Shown piece by piece: positions 45,281-54,099 of a DNA stretch of 64,000 bases. Made by a program: the position numbers and the translations under genes. The notes beneath the pieces were generated by a model. The model had not been told where the DNA came from. It saw nothing but the letters and a program-made list of their open reading frames with translations, and did not search any database. Position 1 is the first letter of the stretch. The number at the start of each line of letters is the position of its first letter. The stretch lies in contig NZ_JAFCLP010000016.1 in assembly GCF_018129405.1 (NCBI RefSeq), forward strand, positions 62,001-126,000, written 5' to 3'. This stretch comes from Bradyrhizobium iriomotense. GTDB taxonomy: Bacteria; Pseudomonadota; Alphaproteobacteria; Rhizobiales; Xanthobacteraceae.

Positions 45281-46164
45281 CCACGATGGAAACGCTGGTT
45301 GGAGCCGGACAAGCGACGGTGCGCGAGCAAGACCGAGTACCGCCGTGGAGTTTGCAATGGACGCCGGTCGTCGCCGGCGCCTTGGCAGCATCAGCGCTCT
45401 CCCTGATCCTGATCGCGTTTGCGACCGCTCTCGGGCTTGGCGTCGCCTCGTCGGCTCCGACTTGGCGAGACACGTCGTTTGCGCTCTGGCTGCTCTCGGG
45501 CGTCTACCTGATCTTTCAAGCTCTCATCAGCTTCGGCTGTGGCGGCTATTTTGCCGGACGCATCCGGGCGCCCTATGTTTCCGCCAACGAGGACGTCGCA
45601 ACGCGTGACGGGATGCATGGCGTTGCCTCGTGGGCGCTTGCCGTCGTGATCGGCGCCGTCCTGACCGCCTTGGTTGCATGGGCGGCCAGCAAGCCGTCCT
45701 CGACGATGCAAGTGTCTTCGGTTTCCGAACCATCGGTTCTCAGTTTCGAGCTCGATCGCCTGTTCCGTGCGCCGCGTCGGCCGCCGAACGTCGATCTGAG
45801 CGCCGAACGAGCCGAAGCCGCACGCATCCTGATGACGTCGTCCAGCCACAGCGGCGTTGCGACCGACGATCGCGCCTACCTCGTCCAGCAGGTCACCGCG
45901 CTGACCGGCCTGACCGGGCCGGATTCGGAGAAGCGGGTCGATGCGACGATTGCGAACGCCAAGCAAGCCATTTCGAGGGCGCGCGCGGCGAGCATCATCC
46001 TGGCTTTTTCGGCAGCCGCTGCATTGCTGTTTGGAGCCGTTGCCGCCTGGGCCGGCGCCGCGGCAGGCGGACGCCACAGGGATGGCGAACCACTTTCCGC
46101 CTGGATGACGCATTCGAACCGCTGGTCAAGCCGCCCGGCAAAGACGCCGCAGTCCATGCCTTAG
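45277..46164 (+). CDS. uncharacterised four-helix membrane protein
   Basis: A 295-residue integral membrane protein of unknown function. Hydrophobic helices lie at about 28-58, 68-96, 111-136 and 240-270. A soluble loop of ~100 residues between helices 3 and 4 (FELDRLFRAPRRPPNVDLSA, DDRAYLVQQVTALTGL) faces one side. No transporter or enzyme motif is evident. GTG at 45277 overlaps the stop of the 24-residue peptide; ATG at 45286 is an alternative. It converges on the exported protein across a terminator. Confidence 0.78.
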   Translation: MTTMETLVGAGQATVREQDRVPPWSLQWTPVVAGALAASALSLILIAFATALGLGVASSAPTWRDTSFALWLLSGVYLIFQALISFGCGGYFAGRIRAPYVSANEDVATRDGMHGVASWALAVVIGAVLTALVAWAASKPSSTMQVSSVSEPSVLSFELDRLFRAPRRPPNVDLSAERAEAARILMTSSSHSGVATDDRAYLVQQVTALTGLTGPDSEKRVDATIANAKQAISRARAASIILAFSAAAALLFGAVAAWAGAAAGGRHRDGEPLSAWMTHSNRWSSRPAKTPQSMP

Positions 46165-46185
46165 AGCGAATTGAAGGACGATCAC

Positions 46186-46216
46186 AAAAAAGGGCGCTCC
46201 GGTAACGGGGCGCCCT
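46186..46216 (-). terminator. rho-independent terminator of the 46250-46576 gene
   Basis: Read leftward, the 7-bp stem AGGGCGC/GCGCCCT (46216-46210 and 46197-46191) is followed by a run of six T. The A-run on the plus strand is at 46186-46191. The hairpin may also help stop the convergent membrane-protein transcript. Confidence 0.75.
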
Positions 46217-46249
46217 CGTTCATCAGAACCCAACGACAGGCGACCGCGA

Positions 46250-46576
46250 TCAGCAGCCCTCGTCGTCGGCAGCGGTTGACTTGCTGGCGTCGGCCGCAGT
46301 GGACTTGGTCGATTGCTCGGCAGCCGTCGGCTGGCTTTGCATCTGACGCTGGGCATCCTGCGACGAGGTCGCGGTACTCTCGGTCGCCTTGTTCATGGCC
46401 GAGGTCGGCGGATGCTCCTTCGCACTCGATGAAGCAACTCCCGTCGTTTCACCGGCTTTCCCTGTTGTCACCGGTCCGGAGCCGGCATCTCGGCTGGCCG
46501 TATTGCAGGGGCCGCCGAGCGCGATGGTCGAACTGAGCGCGAGCAGAGCGCCGACCAACATTGACTTTTGAAACAT
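46250..46576 (-). CDS. small secreted Ser/Thr/Ala-rich protein
   Basis: A 108-residue exported protein. MFQKSMLVGALLALSSTIAL is a Sec signal peptide with cleavage around residues 20-22. The mature part is low-complexity Ser/Thr/Ala/Gln/Glu with one Cys near the start and one at the very end, which could form a disulfide or dimer. ATG 46576 has AGGAGA about 7 bases upstream and is preferred over the start 8 codons earlier. Function unknown; the composition suggests a disordered periplasmic protein. Confidence 0.78.
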   Translation of the reverse strand: MFQKSMLVGALLALSSTIALGGPCNTASRDAGSGPVTTGKAGETTGVASSSAKEHPPTSAMNKATESTATSSQDAQRQMQSQPTAAEQSTKSTAADASKSTAADDEGC

Positions 46577-46820
46577 GACAATCTCCTTCCTCGCTTTCAC
46601 CGGCTAGTGCTTGGCGGAGCCGGGTTCCGCCATCTTGCTATGCTGCTCAACGTCGTGCCGCACTCCACGTTCCAGCCGCGGACGCGCGCCGCTGTCGCTC
46701 ATCCGGCTTTGCACCTCTTGCCCTGAGTCGCTTCGCTGATTTGACGGATTCGGCCTCCATCGGCTCCATGATCAGCATTCGCAAAACGCCTTGATCAGCG
46801 AGACGCTGTTCGTCCCCCGT

Positions 46821-47009
46821 TCAAACAGGTTTGGCTGGATGTGCCGTGCGCGGATGGCGATCGTGCAACAGTCGCGCAAGCGCTTCACGCTCCGAGGCAT
46901 GCCCCTTCATCGCCGTCTCGAACAGCGCTTCCTGGACGTCGCGCGGCATATCACCCCAGACGGCCATGGCGGCCTGGCCCAGCAGATAAGCGAAGCGTTC
47001 GTCGGCCAT
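46821..47009 (-). CDS. hypothetical small helical protein (62 aa)
   Basis: A 62-residue predicted cytosolic protein, MADERFAYLLGQAAMAVWGD at the start, mostly helical with a basic tail (HDRHPRTAHPAKPV). ATG 47009 has GGAGGG a few bases upstream, while the open frame to 47153 is Arg/Ser-rich and unlikely to be translated. Family not recognised; small proteins of this type occur widely in rhizobial genomes in my recollection. Confidence 0.65.
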   Translation of the reverse strand: MADERFAYLLGQAAMAVWGDMPRDVQEALFETAMKGHASEREALARLLHDRHPRTAHPAKPV

Positions 47010-47156
47010 GTCGACCCTCCCTCTCGTGCTTGAGGATAGGAACTGCAGGCGCCAGCCCGCGTTCCGTTTCCTCATGACCAATTTGAACGGGCAGAAATAG
47101 CCGCTGCATGTTCGATCGGCCGATATCCGGCGGCCAGGACGAGACTTCGACAATTC

Positions 47157-48059
47157 TTAGCCAAGCGCCTGGCTGGCAAGCGCGTAGGTTACAGGCGTCT
47201 GTCCGGAGCGATCATTGGGATCACGAAACTCTCCTCCCAGCGACATCGTCGTGACGGTGTCGAAAAAGACAAGGCCACACCGGGCCAGGAAGGAGGAGAA
47301 CTCACCATCGGCCAGATGCGTGTCGACCCTCAGAAACTGTCCTTCATGAGCGGCGACATGCGGGGCAACCACCTGGATCGCATCCTCGTCGCTTGACGCG
47401 ACGACAGGCCCCACGACGTGCCCTCGCCCAAACGGGCGGCACAATGCGAACGCTTCGAGACGACCTTGCCGATAAAGGCCGACCCCGGCGGATTGTCCGA
47501 GGAGCGCCGCAAGCAAATCGAGGCGCGCGGCGCCAAACGCCTGCGCATCCAGTTGAGCGATCGCCGGCAGGTCCTTCCGAGCCAGCTTCCGCAGTTCGCC
47601 CCCTTCGGAGGGACTGGGCACTTCGCCGGATCGCTGCACCTCGGCTTGCCGCTGGAATACCGTTCGTTCGCGACGAAAGCCGAGCGACAGATAGAGCTTG
47701 CGCGCTGCACGCGTGGCATTGAGGCGGAGATTGCGTCCCTTGGCGGCGGACAGAATGCGCTTCATGAGCCACTGGGCTGTGCCAAGCGCCTGAAGACGGG
47801 GTGAGGTGATGACCATGCCGACAGTGGCAAAATCCGTCCCATGGGGAAACCACATGGCCGATCCCAGCACCCGCCCGATTTCATCATGAACGACGATGCC
47901 GTGGCCGGTGTCACGCAGAAACTGCCAGTCCTCCGGGCGGTGCGGCCAACCGACGCCGATCGAGAGGGTGTAAAGTTGATCGAGTTCGACCGTGTCGATA
48001 TCAACCGCACGCGCATCGAATGCGTCGATCGTCAGCGAACGCGTCGTGCGGGATTTCAT
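47157..48059 (-). CDS. tandem GNAT-fold acetyltransferase-like protein, copy 1
   Basis: A 300-residue protein with two GNAT-type halves: an N-terminal one (VGWPHRPEDWQFLRD, then TVGMVITSPRLQALGTAQWL as the acetyl-CoA loop) and a C-terminal one of the Acetyltransf_18/YitH kind (AQLDAQAFGAARLDLLAALL, then a terminal ALASQALG). It is a paralogue of the gene at 54944, and both end ALASQA-x-G. The N-half acetyl-CoA loop lacks a clean QxxGxG/A, so activity may be altered. ATG 48059 has AGGGAAA upstream. It may modify a metabolite of the amine-catabolic genes that start at 48392, on the other strand. Confidence 0.82.
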   Translation of the reverse strand: MKSRTTRSLTIDAFDARAVDIDTVELDQLYTLSIGVGWPHRPEDWQFLRDTGHGIVVHDEIGRVLGSAMWFPHGTDFATVGMVITSPRLQALGTAQWLMKRILSAAKGRNLRLNATRAARKLYLSLGFRRERTVFQRQAEVQRSGEVPSPSEGGELRKLARKDLPAIAQLDAQAFGAARLDLLAALLGQSAGVGLYRQGRLEAFALCRPFGRGHVVGPVVASSDEDAIQVVAPHVAAHEGQFLRVDTHLADGEFSSFLARCGLVFFDTVTTMSLGGEFRDPNDRSGQTPVTYALASQALG

Positions 48060-48391
48060 GTCTTTCCCTGATCGGCCTGGCATTGGTCGCAGCAGCGCCT
48101 TCTCGGTTCGCTCCAGAGCCGGCGCTCAGCATAAACCGCGCTTCGCCGCAGATTACGTTTCAGAACAGCCATCTGGCGAAACAATCCACCAAATCGCGAT
48201 TGCATTCGGCACCGGATGGAACGCCGCTCCGATAGCATAGTGCAATCGGGTGAATTCGCCATCCCTGCCTGTGAAAATCCCCGCCGAACGGTGCCGCTCG
48301 CGCGGTCATCGACAACATCAAGCGATATGAAGAGGCTTCGACCTCGTCGGGCTCTTGGATCGGACTTGTGATTACTTGAGAGGAGCCCAAC
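48060..48391. other. 332-base divergent intergenic region heading the amine-catabolic island
   Basis: It separates GNAT copy 1 from the rightward cupin gene. An inverted repeat CGATTGCA (48197-48204) / TGCAATCG (48241-48248) with a 36-base gap might be an operator pair, but the evidence is thin. No gene with a ribosome site is visible. Confidence 0.4.
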
Positions 48392-48742
48392 TTGCTGCTG
48401 AAACGGATTGATCCCAACCCGAATTTCGCACCGAAGGAATCCGGCCCGATCCCGGAGCGGCTCATTGCCGGCGCGCCGCACTTCAAGACCTGGGCGCAGG
48501 ACGAGGCCAAGGGTGAGCTGGTGCATACCGGCGTATGGGAAGCAACGCCGGGCGAGACGCGCTCGATCAAGGGCGAGACCTTCGAATTCTGTCACATCCT
48601 CGCCGGCAGGATCGAGATCACGCCGGATGGCGGCGAGCCGATCACATTCAAGGCCGGCGACAGCTTCGTCATGAAGCCCGGCTTTACCGGCGTTTGGAAG
48701 ACCATCGAGACCGTCCGCAAGATCTACGTCACGGTGTCATGA
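48392..48742 (+). CDS. cupin-family protein (Cupin_3/DUF861 type)
   Basis: A 116-residue cupin beginning at TTG 48392, with AGGAG 6 bases upstream; no ATG or GTG gives a full domain. FCHILAGRIEITPDGG and FKAGDSFVMKPGFTGVW are the two cupin motifs, of the EutQ/Cupin_3 kind with a single candidate His ligand. Its stop overlaps the following aldehyde dehydrogenase start (ATGA at 48739). Similar cupins precede amine and amino-alcohol catabolic genes; a direct role is unproven. Confidence 0.86.
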   Translation: MLLKRIDPNPNFAPKESGPIPERLIAGAPHFKTWAQDEAKGELVHTGVWEATPGETRSIKGETFEFCHILAGRIEITPDGGEPITFKAGDSFVMKPGFTGVWKTIETVRKIYVTVS

Positions 48743-50214
48743 GCCTGAGCTTCGATCCCGACCGGATACAGCTGCCGATCGGCCATTTCATCGGCGATCG
48801 GCTGCTGGAGTCTCCCGGTCTGCTCCCGCTGCACCGGCCTTCGGACGGCGCGTTCTACGCCGAGTGTCCGGTCGCCTCGGCGGAGACTGTGGACGAGGCC
48901 GTCCAAACCGCCCGGAAGGCGTTGAAGACCAGCAATTGGGGCGGTGTGCGCCCGCGCGAACGAGCCAGCGTCCTCACGCGCTGGGCCGACCTCATTGAGC
49001 ACGAAGCCCAGATGCTCGCCAAGGTCGAGGCGATTTCGTCCACCCGTCCGGTCGGTCAACTCGTCGCGGGAGACATCGCGATCACTGCGGAGCAGATCCG
49101 CTTCTTCGCCGAATTCGCCGACAAGGAGGGCAGTGTCCTGGTGCCCACCGACGACGAGCACCTCGGCATGATCATGACCGAGCCGTACGGGATTGTGGGC
49201 GCGATCACGCCCTGGAATTTTCCCGTGAACATGGCGGGATGGAAACTCGGGCCGGCCCTCGCCGCGGGAAATGCGGTCGTGCTGAAGCCGTCCGAGATGA
49301 CGCCGTTCTCGTCCATCCTGCTCGCCCAATTGGCGGTGAAGGCGGGCATGCCTCCGGGGCTCATCAACATCGTGCTCGGCGACGGGCCGACGACCGGCGC
49401 AGCCATCACCGGACATCCCGACATCGGCAAGGTGAGCTTCACTGGATCGACCCGCGCGGGCGCTGCCATCATGGCCAATATCGCGCGGACGGGCATCAAA
49501 CCCATGACCCTCGAACTCGGCGGCAAGAGCCCGCAGCTCGTCTTCGCCGATGCCGATCTCGATCAGGCCGCCGCCGCGATTGCGGGCAGCATCCTCGCAA
49601 ATGCAGGCCAGGCTTGTGTCGCCGGATCGCGGCTCATCGCCCACAGTTTTGCGGCCGAACCGCTTGTCGAAGCCATCATCGCCCGCATGCAAGCCGTCCA
49701 GGCCGGCCCCACCTGGGAGGCCGCGACGACCTATTCCCCGATCATCTCCGAGAAGCAACGATCGCGGATCGACGCGATCGTGCAGGCAGCCCGCGCAAAG
49801 GGCGCCGAATGCCGCACCGGCGGCGGACCGATGGAGGGCAAGGGCTTTTTCTACACGCCGACCCTGCTTGCGAAGGTCGAGCGGTCCTCTCCCGCCATTG
49901 CCGAAGAGATCTTCGGGCCGGTGCTGACGCTCCAGACATTTGTCACCGAGGAAGAAGCCCTCGCGCTCGCCGACCATCCGACCTACGGCCTTGCCGCCGG
50001 ACTTTTCACCCGCGACGTCTCGCGCGTCATGCGGATCACGCGTGCGCTCCCGGCAGGCACCGTCTGGGTGAACCGCTACGGCCGATCGCGCGATCACATC
50101 CTGCCGACGGGCGGCTACAAGCACTCCGGCATTGGCAAGGATCTCGGGCGCGAAGCCTATCACGCCAACCGCCGCTCCAAGAGCGTACTCGTCCACGTCG
50201 AGAGGCATTCATGA
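48739..50214 (+). CDS. NAD(P)-dependent aldehyde dehydrogenase
   Basis: A 491-residue ALDH. PWNFPVNMAGWKLGPALAAG carries the Asn, MTLELGGKSPQLVF the Glu and ILANAGQACVAGSRLIAH the catalytic Cys. It resembles gamma-aminobutyraldehyde/betaine aldehyde dehydrogenases (PuuC-like). The start overlaps the cupin stop and its stop overlaps the next start (ATGA at 50211), so the first three genes are tightly coupled. The likely substrate is the amino-aldehyde produced from an amine. Confidence 0.92.
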   Translation: MSLSFDPDRIQLPIGHFIGDRLLESPGLLPLHRPSDGAFYAECPVASAETVDEAVQTARKALKTSNWGGVRPRERASVLTRWADLIEHEAQMLAKVEAISSTRPVGQLVAGDIAITAEQIRFFAEFADKEGSVLVPTDDEHLGMIMTEPYGIVGAITPWNFPVNMAGWKLGPALAAGNAVVLKPSEMTPFSSILLAQLAVKAGMPPGLINIVLGDGPTTGAAITGHPDIGKVSFTGSTRAGAAIMANIARTGIKPMTLELGGKSPQLVFADADLDQAAAAIAGSILANAGQACVAGSRLIAHSFAAEPLVEAIIARMQAVQAGPTWEAATTYSPIISEKQRSRIDAIVQAARAKGAECRTGGGPMEGKGFFYTPTLLAKVERSSPAIAEEIFGPVLTLQTFVTEEEALALADHPTYGLAAGLFTRDVSRVMRITRALPAGTVWVNRYGRSRDHILPTGGYKHSGIGKDLGREAYHANRRSKSVLVHVERHS

Positions 50215-51254
50215 AAACTTATGCGATCGCACGCATCCCCGGCGACGGCATCGGCAGCGACGTCACGGACGCCGCGTGGACGGTGCTCGAAGCCGCCGCC
50301 AGGCATTCGAGCTTTGCACTGAGCGGAACGACGTTTCCGTGGTCCTGTGCGTTCTATAAGGACACCGGCACGATGATGCCTGCCGACGGCATCAAGACGC
50401 TCGCGACATTCGACGCAATTCTGCTCGGCGCGGTCGGCTGGCCGGCGGAGGTGCCCGATGCCGTGTCCCTGCACGGCCTGCTGCTCCCGATCCGGAAAGG
50501 GTTCACGCAATATGCCAATGTCCGGCCACACCGCCTGCTCCCTGGTGTCAACGGCCCGCTGAAGACCACCGAGTTCGACATTCTCTGCATCCGCGAGAAC
50601 ACCGAAGGCGAATATTCGGGCGCCGGCGGGCGTGTGCATCAGGGCACCCCCGCGGAGATCGCGGTCGAGACCTCGGTGTTCACGCGCGCCGGCGTCGAGC
50701 GGATCCTGCGGTTCGGCTTCGAACAGGCGCGCAAGCGGCGCAAGAAGCTTGCCTCGGTCACCAAGTCGAATGCGCAGAAATACTCGATGGTCTTCTGGGA
50801 CGAGGTGACGCGACTGGTTGCTGCCGACTATCCGGACGTCGAATGCACGAGCTACCATGTGGACGCGCTCGCCGCGCGCATGGTCATGGCGCCGGAGAGC
50901 CTCGACGTCGTCGTCGCTTCCAACCTGTTCGGCGATATCCTGACCGATCTCGGCGCAGCCATTCAGGGCGGTCTCGGCTTCGCCGCCTCCGCCAACATCA
51001 ATCCGGAGCGCAATGCTCCTTCGATGTTCGAACCCGTTCACGGCTCGGCGCCCGACATCGCCCATCTCGGCACGGCTAATCCGATCGCAGCCATCTGGTC
51101 GGGGGCCATGATGCTCGAGCATCTTGGCGAGGCCAAAGCCGCAGCCCGCGTCATGGCCGCACTGGAGGCCACGACGTCCAGCGGCATCGGTACGGTTCCT
51201 GGCAAGGAGCGCACGGAGGCTATCACGACAGCCGTACTTTCCCGTCTCTCCTGA
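50211..51254 (+). CDS. isopropylmalate/tartrate/D-malate dehydrogenase family enzyme
   Basis: A 347-residue decarboxylating hydroxyacid dehydrogenase (beta-decarboxylating family). IPGDGIGSDVTDAAW opens the NAD domain. RENTEGEYSGAGGR and SNLFGDILTDLGAAIQGGLG are the substrate and metal motifs, and FEPVHGSAPDIA closes the site. The ENTEGEYSG form points to the tartrate dehydrogenase/D-malate dehydrogenase group rather than LeuB or Icd. It may process a C4 hydroxy-diacid product of the pathway. Confidence 0.9.
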   Translation: MKTYAIARIPGDGIGSDVTDAAWTVLEAAARHSSFALSGTTFPWSCAFYKDTGTMMPADGIKTLATFDAILLGAVGWPAEVPDAVSLHGLLLPIRKGFTQYANVRPHRLLPGVNGPLKTTEFDILCIRENTEGEYSGAGGRVHQGTPAEIAVETSVFTRAGVERILRFGFEQARKRRKKLASVTKSNAQKYSMVFWDEVTRLVAADYPDVECTSYHVDALAARMVMAPESLDVVVASNLFGDILTDLGAAIQGGLGFAASANINPERNAPSMFEPVHGSAPDIAHLGTANPIAAIWSGAMMLEHLGEAKAAARVMAALEATTSSGIGTVPGKERTEAITTAVLSRLS

Positions 51255-51271
51255 TCGAAAAGGCGCAACAG

Positions 51272-52729
51272 ATGCAGAACCTGAGTGACAAGCAGCTCTT
51301 CCGCCAGCAGGGCCTGATTGGCGGCCAATGGCAAGCGGCGCTTTCGGGCGCGACGATCGACGTGATCGACCCGGCGACGCAAACCGTTCTCGGGACCGTG
51401 CCGGACATGGGACGGGACGACACACGCGCCGCCATTACTGCTGCCGCGAAGGCCTACACCGCCTGGCACGCGAAAACCAATGCCGAGCGCGCCGTGCTTC
51501 TGGAAGCCTGGCATGGCCTCATGATCGCGCATCTCGACGATCTCGCGCGCATCCTGACGCTTGAACAGGGCAAGCCGTTGGAGGAGGCCAAGGGCGAGAT
51601 TCGTTACGGCGCCTCCTTCGTCAAATGGTTCGCCGAGGAAGCCCGGCGGATCGCCGGCACCACAATCCCCTCGCCCACACCGGACCGGCGCATCGTCGTG
51701 CTCAAGGAACCGGTCGGGGTGTGCGCGATCATCACGCCCTGGAATTTCCCGAACGCGATGATCACACGCAAGGTGGCTCCGGCGCTCGCGGCGGGATGCA
51801 CCGTCGTGATCAAGCCATCGGACTTCACGCCCTATTCGGCGCTGGCTCTCGGCGTGCTGGCCGAGCGCGCCGGCATTCCCGCCGGCGTCATCAACATCGT
51901 CACCGGCCTACCGAGCGAGATCGGCGCCGAGATCATGGCCAACGAGACGGTGCGCAAGATTTCGTTCACCGGCTCGACCCGCGTCGGCTCGCTGCTCATG
52001 CGCGGTGCCGCGGATAGCGTCAAGCGCGTGAGCCTCGAGCTCGGCGGCAATGCGCCCTTCATCGTCTTCGACGACGCCGATCTCGACCTCGCGGTCGAGG
52101 GTGCAATCATGTCGAAGTTCCGCAATGGCGGCCAGACCTGCGTCTGCGCCAACAGAATCCTCGTGCAGTCGGGCGTCTATGACGCTTTCGCGGCCAAACT
52201 CATCGCCCGCGTCAAGTCCATGAAGGTGGGATCGGGCCTCGAACCGGGCGTGGCGATCGGGCCGATGATCAACGAAGCGGCGATCAGCAAGATCAACCGC
52301 CATATCGCCGACGCACTGTCAAAGGGCGCGCGTATCGCCGCGCAACCGGCGTACCTGCCCAAGGGTCCGCAATTCACCGCGCCGATCGTCCTGACCGGGG
52401 CGACCACCGACATGGTGCTGGCGCATGAGGAGACATTTGGTCCCGTGGCGCCCCTCTTCCGCTTCGAGACTGACGAGGAGGCGATCGCGATCGCCAATGC
52501 GACGCCCTTCGGCCTTGCCGCCTATTTCTATACCCGGGACCTGAAGCGGTCCTGGCGCGTTGCGGAGGCGCTCGAAGCCGGTATGGTCGGCCTCAATACG
52601 GGCATGGTGTCGACCGAGGTGGCGCCATTCGGGGGTGTCAAGCAATCCGGCCTGGGGCGCGAAGGAGCGCAGATCGGAATCGAGGAATATCTCGAGACCA
52701 AGGCCTTCCACATTGGTGGACTGGGCTAG
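51272..52729 (+). CDS. gabD: NAD(P)-dependent succinate-semialdehyde dehydrogenase
   Basis: A 485-residue GabD-type ALDH. PWNFPNAMITRKVAPALAAG, LELGGNAPFIVFDDADLD and the active-site NGGQTCVCANR are typical; the Cys-x-Cys pair is the redox switch of SSADH enzymes. It would oxidise succinate semialdehyde, the end of a GABA/putrescine-type branch, to succinate. It is last of the four rightward genes and is followed by a terminator-like hairpin (52742-52767). The SSADH call is from sequence resemblance and context. Confidence 0.9.
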   Translation: MQNLSDKQLFRQQGLIGGQWQAALSGATIDVIDPATQTVLGTVPDMGRDDTRAAITAAAKAYTAWHAKTNAERAVLLEAWHGLMIAHLDDLARILTLEQGKPLEEAKGEIRYGASFVKWFAEEARRIAGTTIPSPTPDRRIVVLKEPVGVCAIITPWNFPNAMITRKVAPALAAGCTVVIKPSDFTPYSALALGVLAERAGIPAGVINIVTGLPSEIGAEIMANETVRKISFTGSTRVGSLLMRGAADSVKRVSLELGGNAPFIVFDDADLDLAVEGAIMSKFRNGGQTCVCANRILVQSGVYDAFAAKLIARVKSMKVGSGLEPGVAIGPMINEAAISKINRHIADALSKGARIAAQPAYLPKGPQFTAPIVLTGATTDMVLAHEETFGPVAPLFRFETDEEAIAIANATPFGLAAYFYTRDLKRSWRVAEALEAGMVGLNTGMVSTEVAPFGGVKQSGLGREGAQIGIEEYLETKAFHIGGLG

Positions 52730-52741
52730 GCTGCTGCAATG

Positions 52742-52776
52742 GAGAGGGCGCAGATCCGCGCCCTCTCGCGCATTTT
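52742..52776 (+). terminator. hairpin terminator between the convergent gabD and oxidoreductase genes
   Basis: A perfect 10-bp stem, GAGAGGGCGC (52742-52751) pairing with GCGCCCTCTC (52758-52767), with a 6-base loop. A short T-run (TTTT at 52773-52776) follows after five bases. It can end the rightward transcript and may act on both strands. Confidence 0.7.
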
Positions 52777-52808
52777 GGACAACAGTTCGGCGACGGGCTC
52801 TTCCGACG

Positions 52809-54083
52809 CTACTGAACGCGATCGAGCGTCTTGTAGTACAGTCCCACCAGCGGCAGGAACCACGGCTTGCCGAAGTGACCGGGCACCGCGGGCCAGTCGA
52901 GTCCCTTCATCGGATTTCGATCCTCGCGTCCGAGCATCGCATCGGCGATGATCATGCCGAGATGGGTCGACAGTTGCGCGCCGTGGCCAGCATAGCCCAT
53001 CGCATACCACAGCCCGTCCTGATAGCCGGCGCGCGGGAAGCGGTCGCTGGTCATGTCGACGAGTCCACCCCAGCAATAGTCGATCTCGATGCCGGCGAGC
53101 TGCGGGAAGATTCGCGTGAGACCATCGACGAGAATGGCGCCGCTCTTTGCGTCGGAACGCTGGTCCGATGTCGCCGAGAAACGCGCGCGTCCGCCGAAGA
53201 TCAGGCGGTTGTCGGGTGCCAGGCGGAAATAGTTGCCGACATTCATCGACGTGACGCAAGTGCGATTGCCGGGCATGGTGGCCGCGATTTCAGCCGCGTC
53301 CAGCGGACGGGTCGCTATGATGAAGCTGCCGACGGCGACGAGGCGTCGCCGGAAGTAACCGAAATTGGGCGTGGTATAGGCGCCCGTCGCCAGCAGCACC
53401 TGATCGGCGGTGACGCTGCCGCGCGGCGTCGTCAGGCGATGGCGCGATCCTTCGCGCGCCTGCGCGGTGACTGGTGCCTGCTCGAAGACGGTCGCGCCGC
53501 GGCGCTTGGCGGCCTCCGCCAGTCCGACGCCATAGCGTCCCATATGCATCATCGCGCTCTTCCTCGAGAGCATCGCGCCAAAGAAGGGTGAGCCGATCTC
53601 TGCGCCGAGATCCCGGGCGGACAGCAATGCGGTGTCCGGATCAACCTCGCGATGGACCGCTTCGAAATTGCGCGCGATGGCGTCGAGATGCTTCGGCTTG
53701 GAGGCGAGCTTCAGCTTGCCGGCGCGGCGAAAATCGCAAGCGATGCCCTCCTCCGCGATCAGCGCCTCGAGCGTGTCGATCGAGGAATCGAGCGCGCGGT
53801 AGAGCGCGACGGCTCGCTCCTTGCCCAATTCCGCCTTGGCAGCGAGATAGCTGTGGGCGAGTCCATTGTTGAGATGCCCGCCGTTCCGCCCCGATGCGCC
53901 GCCAATCACCCGGTCGGCCTCGAGCACGACAACCTTCGTTCCCGCCTTGGCAAGCTGACGTGCAGCTCCGAGGCCGGTGAAGCCGCCACCGATCACCGCG
54001 ACGTCATAATGCCCTTCGACCGGACCTTCGGCGCCGCCGGAAAAGCGCGGCGCGGTATCGTGCCAGTAGGAGACGTATTTCAC
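52809..54083 (-). CDS. FAD-dependent amine/amino-acid oxidoreductase (DAO fold)
   Basis: A 424-residue oxidoreductase of the DAO superfamily. The FAD-binding YDVAVIGGGFTGLGAARQLA near the start and GASGRNGGHLNNG are typical of gamma-glutamylputrescine oxidase/OrdL-like enzymes. A C-terminal GGLVDMTSDRFPRAGYQDGL holds the flavin-contacting block. It would oxidise an amine or N-methylated or gamma-glutamyl amine to an aldehyde. The start is GTG at 54083 (VKYVSYWHD); the upstream extension overlaps the HAD gene. It is leftward and co-directional with the HAD gene, 16 bases after its stop. Confidence 0.9.
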   Translation of the reverse strand: MKYVSYWHDTAPRFSGGAEGPVEGHYDVAVIGGGFTGLGAARQLAKAGTKVVVLEADRVIGGASGRNGGHLNNGLAHSYLAAKAELGKERAVALYRALDSSIDTLEALIAEEGIACDFRRAGKLKLASKPKHLDAIARNFEAVHREVDPDTALLSARDLGAEIGSPFFGAMLSRKSAMMHMGRYGVGLAEAAKRRGATVFEQAPVTAQAREGSRHRLTTPRGSVTADQVLLATGAYTTPNFGYFRRRLVAVGSFIIATRPLDAAEIAATMPGNRTCVTSMNVGNYFRLAPDNRLIFGGRARFSATSDQRSDAKSGAILVDGLTRIFPQLAGIEIDYCWGGLVDMTSDRFPRAGYQDGLWYAMGYAGHGAQLSTHLGMIIADAMLGREDRNPMKGLDWPAVPGHFGKPWFLPLVGLYYKTLDRVQ

Positions 54084-54099
54084 CGCAGATCCCGCCGGC

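Noticed and set aside
48197-48248. Inverted repeat CGATTGCA / TGCAATCG
   Set aside because: The arms are only 8 bases and 36 bases apart with no flanking conservation; chance occurrence is likely.
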